A DNA stretch of 64,000 nt, taken from Microcaldota archaeon. Its GTDB lineage: Archaea > Micrarchaeota > Micrarchaeia > Micrarchaeales > Micrarchaeaceae. The stretch lies in assembly GCA_028866775.1 (NCBI GenBank), contig JAGWHK010000001.1, positions 338,610-402,609 on the forward strand, given 5' to 3'. This document shows, piece after piece, positions 1-8,892 of the stretch. Below the pieces are notes generated by a model that searched no databases, was not told the DNA's origin, and saw nothing but the letters and a program-made list of their open reading frames with translations. The translations under genes and the position numbers were made by a program. The first letter of the stretch is position 1. Each line of letters begins with the position of its first letter.

Positions 1-1056
1 ATAAACCTTGAGGCCTTTACTCTCGGCGGGCAGCTCTTCAACGTATCGCTCCCGAACCCGGCTTACTTCTACAACTACTCTGATATAGCACTAGCCTATG
101 GGAATGCCTATGTGGCCAACGGCAACACGATCTACGTCTTCGGGCCTGCAACGCTTCCGCGCAATTCGACTCTCCTTGCTGCACTAGGGAGCATGTACCT
201 GAGCGGCAGGGGAGGGCTGGCGGACTACGTGCTCTACAGCAGGTACGGAAACGGTAACATAGGGATATTTGTAAACAAAACCTACGGACCATCGCTTCAC
301 GTGGCCAACTTCAGCGGTGCAAATGGCTACATCACGATACCTGCGAGAACGAGGCTTAGCCCCCAGGCAGGGGCCACCGGGGCCATGAGCCTATGCGGGT
401 GGTACAGGTTAAATAGCTTGTCGGGATACAATGGCCTTCTCTACAAAGGAACACTTGGTGCGGGCAATGCGGAGTTCGCCGTCGACCCGGCTGGACTATG
501 GAGGGGATTCACCATATATGGGAGCTCGGGCAGCGTGGTTGCCACCTACAACTCGCCGACGCAGATGGATAGCAATGTGGTTGGGGTGTGGAACGCCTTC
601 TGCTTCACCTACAACACCTCGGCATCCTATTATTACTTCAACAGTACTCCCCACCAGGCAACCCTGAACACAGGAGTATACGGGGTATCAGGGAGTGGGT
701 CGATAGTTATTGGCGGGGGCCCATCAGGCCATTCGAGCGTCAGCGTTGCCGACCTGCAGCTCTACAATACATCAATCTCGCAGGCAAGGGTGTCGGGCCT
801 TTACAATCAGGGCCCCTTTGCCGAGCCGACCAACTCGTCGGGGCTGGTCGGGTGGTGGCCTTTGCTCGGTGATGGCAATGATTATAGCGGCAACGGGTTC
901 GTTGGCTTCCCCAGCAACATGGCTTACACCAGCGCCAACTACATTCCGCAGAGCCTCTCAAGGGCGGTATTGGTGGGCGGATCCGCCGAGCCGTTGCAGC
1001 TTAATAACAACGGTGTGAGCAACCTATACAATGTGAGTGTGGTGGTATGGAGTTAG
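1..1056 (+). CDS. LamG-domain surface protein, 5' end outside window
   Basis: The reading frame is open from base 1, so the gene begins upstream of the window; the first possible internal start is GTG at 112. The visible part contains a concanavalin A/LamG-like jelly-roll (roughly the middle 200 residues). Signs are the ANFSGANGYI opening, the ADLQLYN strand, the following GLYNQG, and the GLVGWWPL...DYSGNG linker typical of Laminin_G_3 modules. It is rich in Asn, Ser, Thr and aromatic residues, as expected of an extracellular protein, with several N-glycosylation-type NxS/T sites. It ends inside the start of the next gene (10-base overlap), which carries the same LamG type, so the two are probably translated together as surface adhesins. 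Function beyond carbohydrate or protein binding is not known. Confidence 0.8.
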   Translation: MNLEAFTLGGQLFNVSLPNPAYFYNYSDIALAYGNAYVANGNTIYVFGPATLPRNSTLLAALGSMYLSGRGGLADYVLYSRYGNGNIGIFVNKTYGPSLHVANFSGANGYITIPARTRLSPQAGATGAMSLCGWYRLNSLSGYNGLLYKGTLGAGNAEFAVDPAGLWRGFTIYGSSGSVVATYNSPTQMDSNVVGVWNAFCFTYNTSASYYYFNSTPHQATLNTGVYGVSGSGSIVIGGGPSGHSSVSVADLQLYNTSISQARVSGLYNQGPFAEPTNSSGLVGWWPLLGDGNDYSGNGFVGFPSNMAYTSANYIPQSLSRAVLVGGSAEPLQLNNNGVSNLYNVSVVVWS

Positions 1057-4000
1057 GGAGCAGCAGCAAGGGCATCATGTTCACGCTCGTCACTGTGGTC
1101 ATAGTAGTGCTCCTGCTGGGGGAGGTGCTGACATACCTGTACACCAACACGCAGTACAGCAATCTGGGAATACAGGCGACCCCATCGCTTGCGTCTACAT
1201 CGTTATACAGCCAGGTGAAGATCGGCGCGCCGGCCTTCCTGCAGATAAGCCTCAGCAAGGCCATATACGCGCTGAACGCCTATGAGACAGGATATGGTTA
1301 CCAGCAAATCAACAACGGAGCTTACGCACTGCAGTCGCTGATGACCAACGGAACATTGTACGGCACGAGCATGAGCTCATACATGGGAGGATACACTCTG
1401 CTTTCCTATTCGAACTCATTGGCGACGCAGGGTGTCGTAGAAGGATTGACAGTATCGCTCACAGGATCCAATGTGATCGTGTTCCAAAACACCTCAGGAA
1501 GCATAAGCGCGACCATGGACACGTCGCTGAACGTGAGCTCACCTTATGGAACGGTGTCCTATCCCATAACGGCCAATGCCAGCATTCCGCTCTCTGGTCT
1601 ACCAGACTTATATGGAGGTTCGCTAGGCACCGGAGCCATGACCTACAGCAATAATGTGAGCAGGCTGGTCAACGCCAGCTACGCGGCCCTGCTCTCGACC
1701 GGAAGCATATACAACAGCGTCGCTTTCGCAGGAGGTTCCTCTGCAGAGAAACAGAGCCTATCACCATACATGTTTGTCTATGCGCCGCTCTTCGTGGACA
1801 GCTCCAACTCGCCGAGTTGCACCGATAACAGCATAGCGAGCGTGGCGAGCCCTTCCAACTACATTCTTGTGGCGGCGAACAGCCAGAACATAAACAGCAA
1901 TTTCTGCGGCTTCGCTGGGATGATCAGCTACTATCTCAACCCGTTCGGCAGCGCCCCGACAAAGCCAGCGCTTATATACGGGTATAGTGCAGGCACTTAC
2001 GTGAATATAACGCTGACCAACTCTCAGTCGAGCAGCGTTGCAACGAACTTCCAGCAGATGATCTATTTCAATCCGACCAACACGGCATACACCCCATATG
2101 AGGCCTCGGATCTGGGGAACATACGCTTCTACCAGGGCTCGAACCAGCTCTACAGCTGGTGCGAGAGCGGATGCAACACCATATCAAGCACCAACGCCGT
2201 CTTCTGGGTAAAGGTACCGAGCTTTTCGAACATAAAGGTGCCGGTAACTCTGACAAATTCTAACAGCGTCTCCGGTACGGGAAACAGCTTCCAACAGCAG
2301 ATATTTTTCAATCCACAAAACACATTATACTTATCAAATGAGGCCAACGATCTTGGCAATATAAGATTCTACCAGGGAACCCAGGAGCTCTACTCGTGGT
2401 GCGAGAGCGGATGCAACACGATAAGCAGTACAAATGCGATCTTTTGGGTGCTGCTACCTAGCGGCATACCCGCCAGCAACAGCGTTATAGTAAACATGAC
2501 ATTCCTCTCAAGTAATGTTGAATATGACGGCATATACGCAGGGGAGGCGCCGCAGCTCTCGGGTACCTACGGTCAATATGACAATGGCAACAAGATATTC
2601 AACCTTTACCAGAACTTTTACGGAACAAGTGTGCCTGCTGGTTGGGGTGCTTATGGAGGTTCTACTGTTACTGTGAACAATGGCGTGAGCATTAGTGGAG
2701 GTGGCGCATGGGAAGGAGTAAAAACCACTTCTTCGGTCTTATCCGCCAATCAGGTAATGGAGACGCTGTTAAAATCTCCTGGGATTTATTCAGGGATAGA
2801 TGCATACACGACCACAGGGGCAAATTCAAATCCGTTTGGATATGTTGCAGGCGAATTCCGGTATCAGGATTCACCATCACGATGGGGGTTGGAGTCGTCA
2901 TCCCCAAGTTCGCTCCAGACTTACGGTGGAACCTCGGCAATCAATACCTGGTATGTTGTATCAGTACCGTATATCTCTGGCAATGTTCCACTATTGGTCA
3001 ATTATACCCAGATTATAACCTCCACATTCGCAGTGACGCCAACTGCTGCCCCTCTGGCACTCATGATCTATCCTGCGGGGGCCGGTCCGGGCTTCTTCCA
3101 ATGGACAAGAATAAGGGCATATCCACCAGGTGGAGTGATGCCTTCGCAGTCGTTCGGAAGCGTCCAGCCGCAGCAGACGGTGATTACAATGGCATTCGGA
3201 CCTACATCAGGAGATTACGATGCCGTCTATGCTGGAGAAGCCCCACAATTGACCTGCACTAACCCAAGCAATACCATAACCGGATGCAGCGCAGGTCAGT
3301 ATGCAAAGTTCGATAATGGGCCGAGCGTTTTCAGCTTGTATGACAATTTTACCGGCCCCAGTCTGAGGAGCGTCTGGAACCCTACCGGGAATGTGATAGC
3401 AAGTAATGGGCTCGCCATAACCACCACTTCAAGCTCACCAGCCTCATCTGGAATTGTGTCCGCCTCAACACTCCAATACCCATACATGTTCGAAGGCCTT
3501 GTCACTTACAGGTATGCGGGCGGGCCGGCGGCCCTGGGTGGTGTGGAGGAGTCTATCGGAAACACGATAGTTTCGGGTTCCCAGACCTACAATTCGGGGT
3601 ATACGATCGGTATGGGCAGTTCAAATAATGAAAAGTATGGCATTGTGAATTTTGGAGGTACCGAGACCGTGACAACAATAACTACGACTACTCTGCCCAC
3701 GATATTCGGTGTGGCATGGGTGAACACTGGTAACGTGGTGTTTGAATATGCGAGTACCGGTGGCAGCCAGTACCAAACGGTTTCGGTCTCGAATTCGCTG
3801 AATACGGTGGGGCCACTATATTCAGGGGTCGTAATGATTGGGGCGATCTCGGGTTTCGTTGCGGGCGTACAGTATGTCAGGGCAAGAGCTTATCCGCCTA
3901 ACGATGTGATGCCCAGTTTCACATTCAACAGTGTCCAGACTGGCTCGGCCCTTACCATATCAAACATCATTGCCTACCTGAACACCGGGAATACCTACCT

Positions 4001-5645
4001 GCTTAGCGGCAACGCACTTTCATTGTATGACACCTCGCCCCTGCAAACTAATGTCTACAAGGGTGCCTACATCCCATCTGCATTCTCACCTTCATATCTC
4101 AACCTGATGAGCGGGATCCAGTACACCACCTCTCCCTACGGCGTCGCGCCGCTAGGGGTTGCGACCAGGCAAGTTACCAGCTTCTCTGGAGGCAACGTGA
4201 TCGCTAGCTCGGTGAAGGTAAACACCCAGTCAGGTGGGTACAACACAGCCTCCTTCTGGATCCAGTGGCCCACGAGCCAGTCGAATCTCGTTCCGTTCAG
4301 CTTCAACTCATACTCGATTTATGTCACTGGCACAGGCATCGGTTTCAGCTCGGGCAGTGGCGACCTTTTGGGCACCCAGATATACGGCCTCAGCACATTC
4401 TCAACAACGCCATGGGTTCACGTAGTCGCGATCTTCAAGAATGGCGTGCCGGCCGCAGCTAGCGACATACTTTACATAAACGGCGTGAGGGAGAACCTCC
4501 AGGTCCTGCAGGGAACCCCGGCTACGGCAGGTGCTGGGAGCACGATATCGATAGGCGGATTCCCAAGCACCCCCAACTACAACACGTTCAGGGGATCGAT
4601 AGCTGACCTGCAGGTCTACAATGCAGTGCTGACCCCATACCAGGTCTACAGCCTCTATGCGTCAGGGATAAACAGCGCGCCTGTCAACTACAGCTCTCTG
4701 GTTGGCTGGTGGCCGCTCAACGGCAACCTAAACGACTACAGCCAGTACCACAACAACGGCCTGTCGAACAACGGGATAGTATCCTACTCCAACCTGGCGG
4801 GTTACTATGGAAGCTCGCTTGACGGTGGCTCCTTCTACCACACGCCCGTGGCGGGAGTGCAGGGAATCTCTCAATGCTATGGGGTCGCCTCCTGCTACTG
4901 GGACACTTCGGGCAAGCTGTACACTCCCACTGTCCAAAGCTATGCCACATTGTCTGTCCAACTACCCAGCAGCGTGCTCGGCCTATCTAACGGCACCATT
5001 CCTGGCTCAGCATACTTCAACTGGCCTCAGAACAGCATATTCGTGGCAAGCGGGATATCAAGCGGCTCTGTAGACACGGTCTCGTTCTGGATGGACTGGA
5101 TACCCAACGGCAACACGGTCTCACCATTATACTTCAGCGGGCTTGGGCTCTCTGGCTCCAGCGGCAGCGGATTCGGGCTGAACTCAGGAGGGACAACATG
5201 CGGGGTCTCGGCCAGCTCTGTATCGAACAGGTGGGTCAACATAGTTGCAGTGCTTAACAGCGGAGGTGGCGGCAGCCTCTATGTCAATGGAAGCCAGGTG
5301 CAGACGTGCTCGCTAAGCGGCTCCTTGGGCTCGACCGTTTACATAGGAGGACAGAACGGTGCCGTGAACCCATTCTCTGGCTCGATCTCTGACGTCCAGG
5401 TCTACAACAGCGCCCTGACAAGCACCCAGATTGGCCAGCTTTACCTCAACAACACTGTACCTGGTGTTACGCCGACAGCCTGGTGGCCGCTCAACTCGGG
5501 TTACAACGGATTCACGAACCAGACAGGGTTCATCACTGGCACCTACGCCGTTGAGTACCAGGGAAGCACACTCTGCAGAGAGGCCAACTCGCTTGGCTTG
5601 GGCAGCTCCTGCGGCATCATATTCCTGCCTTTCGGCCCCAAGTGA
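1047..5645 (+). CDS. giant prepilin-like surface adhesin with DUF2341 and LamG modules
   Basis: A 1532-residue protein. Residues 1-10 are short and polar and end in Lys-Gly, followed directly by a hydrophobic helix (IMFTLVTVVIVVLLLGEVL). The KGIM junction fits the archaeal class III signal (Lys/Arg-Gly/Ala before a hydrophobic H-domain) cut by FlaK/PibD-type peptidases. Next come a Ser/Thr/Asn-rich region (about 40-310), tandem DUF2341-like modules carrying the repeated YSWCESGCN motif (about 320-500), further DUF2341-type segments with YDGIYAGEAPQL and YDAVYAGEAPQL (about 500-970), and two C-terminal LamG domains (about 1080-1260 and 1330-1490). It stops 5 bases from the convergent secretion operon. 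I infer a pilin-like or pseudopilin-anchored adhesin; a plain signal-anchor protein is the alternative. Confidence 0.85.
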   Translation: MELGSSSKGIMFTLVTVVIVVLLLGEVLTYLYTNTQYSNLGIQATPSLASTSLYSQVKIGAPAFLQISLSKAIYALNAYETGYGYQQINNGAYALQSLMTNGTLYGTSMSSYMGGYTLLSYSNSLATQGVVEGLTVSLTGSNVIVFQNTSGSISATMDTSLNVSSPYGTVSYPITANASIPLSGLPDLYGGSLGTGAMTYSNNVSRLVNASYAALLSTGSIYNSVAFAGGSSAEKQSLSPYMFVYAPLFVDSSNSPSCTDNSIASVASPSNYILVAANSQNINSNFCGFAGMISYYLNPFGSAPTKPALIYGYSAGTYVNITLTNSQSSSVATNFQQMIYFNPTNTAYTPYEASDLGNIRFYQGSNQLYSWCESGCNTISSTNAVFWVKVPSFSNIKVPVTLTNSNSVSGTGNSFQQQIFFNPQNTLYLSNEANDLGNIRFYQGTQELYSWCESGCNTISSTNAIFWVLLPSGIPASNSVIVNMTFLSSNVEYDGIYAGEAPQLSGTYGQYDNGNKIFNLYQNFYGTSVPAGWGAYGGSTVTVNNGVSISGGGAWEGVKTTSSVLSANQVMETLLKSPGIYSGIDAYTTTGANSNPFGYVAGEFRYQDSPSRWGLESSSPSSLQTYGGTSAINTWYVVSVPYISGNVPLLVNYTQIITSTFAVTPTAAPLALMIYPAGAGPGFFQWTRIRAYPPGGVMPSQSFGSVQPQQTVITMAFGPTSGDYDAVYAGEAPQLTCTNPSNTITGCSAGQYAKFDNGPSVFSLYDNFTGPSLRSVWNPTGNVIASNGLAITTTSSSPASSGIVSASTLQYPYMFEGLVTYRYAGGPAALGGVEESIGNTIVSGSQTYNSGYTIGMGSSNNEKYGIVNFGGTETVTTITTTTLPTIFGVAWVNTGNVVFEYASTGGSQYQTVSVSNSLNTVGPLYSGVVMIGAISGFVAGVQYVRARAYPPNDVMPSFTFNSVQTGSALTISNIIAYLNTGNTYLLSGNALSLYDTSPLQTNVYKGAYIPSAFSPSYLNLMSGIQYTTSPYGVAPLGVATRQVTSFSGGNVIASSVKVNTQSGGYNTASFWIQWPTSQSNLVPFSFNSYSIYVTGTGIGFSSGSGDLLGTQIYGLSTFSTTPWVHVVAIFKNGVPAAASDILYINGVRENLQVLQGTPATAGAGSTISIGGFPSTPNYNTFRGSIADLQVYNAVLTPYQVYSLYASGINSAPVNYSSLVGWWPLNGNLNDYSQYHNNGLSNNGIVSYSNLAGYYGSSLDGGSFYHTPVAGVQGISQCYGVASCYWDTSGKLYTPTVQSYATLSVQLPSSVLGLSNGTIPGSAYFNWPQNSIFVASGISSGSVDTVSFWMDWIPNGNTVSPLYFSGLGLSGSSGSGFGLNSGGTTCGVSASSVSNRWVNIVAVLNSGGGGSLYVNGSQVQTCSLSGSLGSTVYIGGQNGAVNPFSGSISDVQVYNSALTSTQIGQLYLNNTVPGVTPTAWWPLNSGYNGFTNQTGFITGTYAVEYQGSTLCREANSLGLGSSCGIIFLPFGPK

Positions 5646-5650
5646 TCCAG

Positions 5651-6646
5651 CTATACGCCTCCGGCTATGCCTGTGAACAGCGTTCCTATCGCAGTTTGCA
5701 TTATGAAGAAGAGCGCGATGCCTATCAGTATGAATAAGGGAAGGTAACGTATGCCCTTGATGGCTGATCCTGATGATATGGCGGACATTATGAGCGACGC
5801 GAACCCTGTTATGATCAGTATCGCTGCTATTGAGAAGTACTGGTATTCCTGGGGTGTTATCTTTGGCGGGGTTGGCTTCAGGAACGTGAACCCTGTTGAG
5901 GGGAGCCCACCCGGGTTGGATGCGAGTATGCCCTTCCACACCGTGTCTGTTACGACTATCATCTGGCTTGTCAGCCCATACAGAACCGGAGATGCGATGA
6001 GTGCCGCGAACGCTATGAATATGCTGTACAGGAAGAGCTGGCCGGAGATCTCCTTCTGGGTGAGCTGCTGGCTCCTCATGTCCTTCGATAGCTGCTCCAG
6101 GAGGTCTGCCATGGCACCGCCATAGGTGAGCGATTCCAGTATCATTCGCACGGCATGGCTGAGCTGGAAGGACCTGTACTTGGACGCCAGATCCCTGAGC
6201 GCGTCCCCAAGGTTTTCTCCGCTGAACACCCTCCTGTTCATGTTCTTTACGTCGTCGCTGAAGAAGCCGAACTCGGGCCTGGCCGCCAGGAGCATGGCCC
6301 TGTCGAGCGATATCCCGCTCCTGAGGTTAGCCGAGGCTATCTGGAGGTAATCCGGGAAGAGCGTTTCCATCTTTGTCCTTCTCTTGTCTATCATGTACTC
6401 CAGGTACGAATAGAGAGCCACTATGAAGAGCGCCGCTGCGCCAAGCCCGCAGACGAAGTCGAGAAGCGGGCTCAGTTTCACTATGAAGTACACGGCGAAT
6501 GGCACGACGGCCAGCATCGCCATTGAGCCGACAACGGCTATCCTGGCTATCACCTCGACGCTCATGTTGAGGCCGGCCATGTCGAGCTCGTGCGAGAGCG
6601 CTACTGCAACGCTCCTTGATATCAATCTCTCGAATCTTATCGCCAT
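5651..6646 (-). CDS. FlaJ/TadC-like pilus assembly membrane protein
   Basis: A 331-residue membrane protein of the type II/IV secretion F (T2SSF) family, the inner-membrane platform of archaeal pili and Tad systems. Hydrophobic segments lie near residues 30-55 and 65-85, then a cytoplasmic helical domain with the family-like stretch LRSGISLDRAMLLAARPEFGF and SGENLGDALRDLA. Three or four more membrane helices fill the C terminus. It starts 4 bases after the stop of the other T2SSF gene, so the pair is co-translated, like the TadB/TadC pair. The partner ATPase is encoded upstream in the same operon. Which substrate it assembles is not shown; the giant prepilin-like protein next door is the obvious candidate. 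Confidence 0.85.
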   Translation of the reverse strand: MAIRFERLISRSVAVALSHELDMAGLNMSVEVIARIAVVGSMAMLAVVPFAVYFIVKLSPLLDFVCGLGAAALFIVALYSYLEYMIDKRRTKMETLFPDYLQIASANLRSGISLDRAMLLAARPEFGFFSDDVKNMNRRVFSGENLGDALRDLASKYRSFQLSHAVRMILESLTYGGAMADLLEQLSKDMRSQQLTQKEISGQLFLYSIFIAFAALIASPVLYGLTSQMIVVTDTVWKGILASNPGGLPSTGFTFLKPTPPKITPQEYQYFSIAAILIITGFASLIMSAISSGSAIKGIRYLPLFILIGIALFFIMQTAIGTLFTGIAGGV

Positions 6647-6650
6647 GGCC

Positions 6651-7940
6651 TCACATCGTGAATATCGGGCGCGAGCCCCTTATCATCTGCAGGAATACAA
6701 CCTGCATGAACGCAAGCCCCACCACCACAACCTCCAGGATGGTCGCGTTGACCGAGAATATGGGTATGAACGTGGTCAGTATGGTGAGCACAGCTATTCC
6801 CATGCTTGGCAGTATGATGCCGAACAGCATGTAGAACATCGCAATCGCGTTGAGCCTCTGCCCGTACCTCCTGAGCTCTATCACCCTCTCCTGCTGCAGC
6901 TGGTCTATCACGCTCTGGAGCGCAGAGGTGACATCTGCGCCTACCCTTATGCTTACTGAGGCCTGGAGCATTATCTTCCTGAACGAGGCGCTCTTGGTGG
7001 ATGACACGATCTCGTCTATCGCGTCCTCCAGCGGGGTTCCGAGCTGCACCTTCTCTACTATCTTGAGGAACTCTTTGCTTGCCTCTCCGTAACCGCTGCT
7101 GACAGATGTTATGGCATTGAAGAGGGGCATTCCAGATCTGAGCGCTATTATCAGGTCCCTGGCCGCGAAGAGTATGTCACGCTCCACCTTCTTTGATGAT
7201 GATTTGCCCTTTGCGGTAGGGAAGTTGAGGAACGACCTGAATACGGTCATGAACACTGCTAGCCCGACCATCACCGCGAGCAATCCACCGGCAACTGCGT
7301 TGTTGTGGAGCAGCTTGTACAGCACAACGAATGTCACGCCTGCTATGGCGATAGTGAATATCACCGACAGTATGAGCATGCGCTTGATGAACTCGTAGAC
7401 GCTTTCCTTGATTCCCTCCTTCCTGAGTCCGCCTTCGAGGTCCGGATGCTTCGCCCCGATTCCCTCTATGTAGAGGCGGATCCTACTCGGCGGGCCCTGC
7501 GGTCTAGACGCTTTTTGTGTCGATGGAGGTGCCATCCTATTGAATATCGATGTTGGAGAAGGCGTTGGTTGGCCTGGTTTCTGCCCAGACGGCTTTGTTC
7601 CGGGGAACTGGAATGTGTAGGGTTTGTTAGGCTGGCCTGGTTGGGGTGTGGCCTGCGGCTTTGGCGCGGCCTTGGTTCCTGGGAACTGGAACGAGTACGG
7701 TTTGTTGGGCTCTACCTTCTTCGGGCTTGCCTCGGGCACTGGGGGTTTTATTGGCGGTGGTGGCGCTGCTGGGGTTGTCTGAACAGGCGTTGTTGTGGGT
7801 GCCGGTTGCGGTGCTTGCGGGGTCTTGGGCTTCTGCCCGAACATTCCAGAGAGGCCGGATCCTATGCCGGGCTTTGGCTGCAGCTCTATCTTCTGCCCGT
7901 CGACCTCCACTGTCTTCTTCTTTTTTGGTAGTCCTAGCAT
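6651..7940 (-). CDS. T2SSF membrane protein with long proline-rich N terminus
   Basis: A 429-residue protein. Residues 1-160 are Pro/Gln/Lys-rich and low in complexity, with two copies of a P-Y-[ST]-FQFPGTK peptide. Residues 190-430 are a T2SSF (FlaJ/TadB-like) domain: two membrane helices near 190-235, a cytoplasmic helical bundle with DLIIALRSGMPLFNAI and VQLGTPLEDAIDEI, then helices at the C terminus. A proline-rich cytoplasmic arm is not part of standard FlaJ or TadC. The ATG at 7940 overlaps the stop of the upstream gene in a TGATG junction, so it is preferred over the TTG one codon earlier. The shared FQFPGTK peptide also occurs in the upstream gene product, suggesting a common docking motif. 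Confidence 0.85.
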   Translation of the reverse strand: MLGLPKKKKTVEVDGQKIELQPKPGIGSGLSGMFGQKPKTPQAPQPAPTTTPVQTTPAAPPPPIKPPVPEASPKKVEPNKPYSFQFPGTKAAPKPQATPQPGQPNKPYTFQFPGTKPSGQKPGQPTPSPTSIFNRMAPPSTQKASRPQGPPSRIRLYIEGIGAKHPDLEGGLRKEGIKESVYEFIKRMLILSVIFTIAIAGVTFVVLYKLLHNNAVAGGLLAVMVGLAVFMTVFRSFLNFPTAKGKSSSKKVERDILFAARDLIIALRSGMPLFNAITSVSSGYGEASKEFLKIVEKVQLGTPLEDAIDEIVSSTKSASFRKIMLQASVSIRVGADVTSALQSVIDQLQQERVIELRRYGQRLNAIAMFYMLFGIILPSMGIAVLTILTTFIPIFSVNATILEVVVVGLAFMQVVFLQMIRGSRPIFTM

Positions 7941-8884
7941 CAAGCGCCACCGATAAGGGATAGCGCCTCGGAGAGCCTGATCCTCCTGAGGTCAGCCAGG
8001 TCCTTGTCCAATCCGCCTATAGGGGCGCCCTGCTGGGGCTGCGAGGCGAGGAGCTTTGCTAGCCCGACCACCTCCTGCTTCACTATTTCCATCTGCATGC
8101 TGTTGAATCTTGATCTCTTGATGTTGGATATGATCTTGTCGAGCTCTTCCACCTGGTCTGCCAGCGACAGCGTGGGAAGAACAAGCTTGCTGGTGGGCTC
8201 GTAGGCCTGGGGTTGGGGTGCAGGGGTAGTCATCTTTGATGAACTCACGACCTTCTTGAGTTCCTCTGCTGCAGAGTCCTCAAGGGGTTTCTGCTGCGCC
8301 TCTGGTTTTGCGGGCTCTTCCACCTTGACCATTGGCCTTGCCTCTGGCTGGTGAATTTGCCTAGTTTGCGTACTCTGTTGGGGCTGCAATGGTGTGGCTT
8401 GAACTGATGGCCGCTGTGGTACCTTGGGTTGTTCCGTAGGCTGTGGTTCAGGTGCGGGTTTGGTGCCTGGGAACTGGAATGGATGCGGTTTGATTGGTTG
8501 CGGCTGCTGCTTTTGAACAGGCTCGGGCTCCCGCTTGGGTTTGACCTGAACTTTTGGTTGGAATCGAGTGGAGGGGAACTTTGGTGCGGGCCAGAAGCTG
8601 CTGGGCGGCGGCACTTGGCCCTCTGGTTGCCGTGCAACGAGACGCTGCGGTTCGATTTTCTGCGGTGTGCTCACTGTTTGACCGGCCTGCTGAGGCTTCG
8701 CCTTTGGTCCCTGTGATCCGAAGAGCGGAGTCGGTATCTTGGAGACCAAATCGGGGTAGCTTTGGGGGTTGGCTGAGAGTTGCTCGCCGGAGTTTATGTC
8801 CATGCTGACATAGCTCACATCGCGCTTTGCCTGCTGGCTCTCTATGTCTGAGATCAGCACCAGCAACTCCTTGTACTCCTTCAT
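7940..8884 (-). CDS. proline/glutamine-rich FQFPGTK protein of pilus operon
   Basis: A 314-residue soluble protein with no recognised domain. The N terminus (1-35) is helical, the centre (about 45-215) is a Pro/Gln/Lys-rich low-complexity region holding one PFQFPGTK peptide that matches the two copies in the next gene, and the C terminus (about 230-314) is predicted helical, with conserved-looking LADQVEELDKIISNIKRSR and DLADLRRIRLSEALSL. No signal peptide or membrane helix is seen, so it is probably cytoplasmic. It sits between the ATPase and the two membrane platform genes, with an 8-base gap to the former and overlap with the latter. I infer a linker or scaffold of the secretion platform. 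Function is otherwise unknown. Confidence 0.8.
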   Translation of the reverse strand: MKEYKELLVLISDIESQQAKRDVSYVSMDINSGEQLSANPQSYPDLVSKIPTPLFGSQGPKAKPQQAGQTVSTPQKIEPQRLVARQPEGQVPPPSSFWPAPKFPSTRFQPKVQVKPKREPEPVQKQQPQPIKPHPFQFPGTKPAPEPQPTEQPKVPQRPSVQATPLQPQQSTQTRQIHQPEARPMVKVEEPAKPEAQQKPLEDSAAEELKKVVSSSKMTTPAPQPQAYEPTSKLVLPTLSLADQVEELDKIISNIKRSRFNSMQMEIVKQEVVGLAKLLASQPQQGAPIGGLDKDLADLRRIRLSEALSLIGGA

Positions 8885-8892
8885 CTGCGCAC

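Noticed and set aside
5313..5939. Long minus-strand frame (208 codons) across the end of the giant adhesin gene
   Set aside because: It is antisense to well-supported LamG and T2SSF coding sequence, is very His/Arg-rich, and has no promoter or leader.
7305..7931. Long plus-strand frame opposite the proline-rich T2SSF arm
   Set aside because: It is an antisense product of Pro/Gln codons (read as Trp/Leu/Arg-rich text) without start signals.
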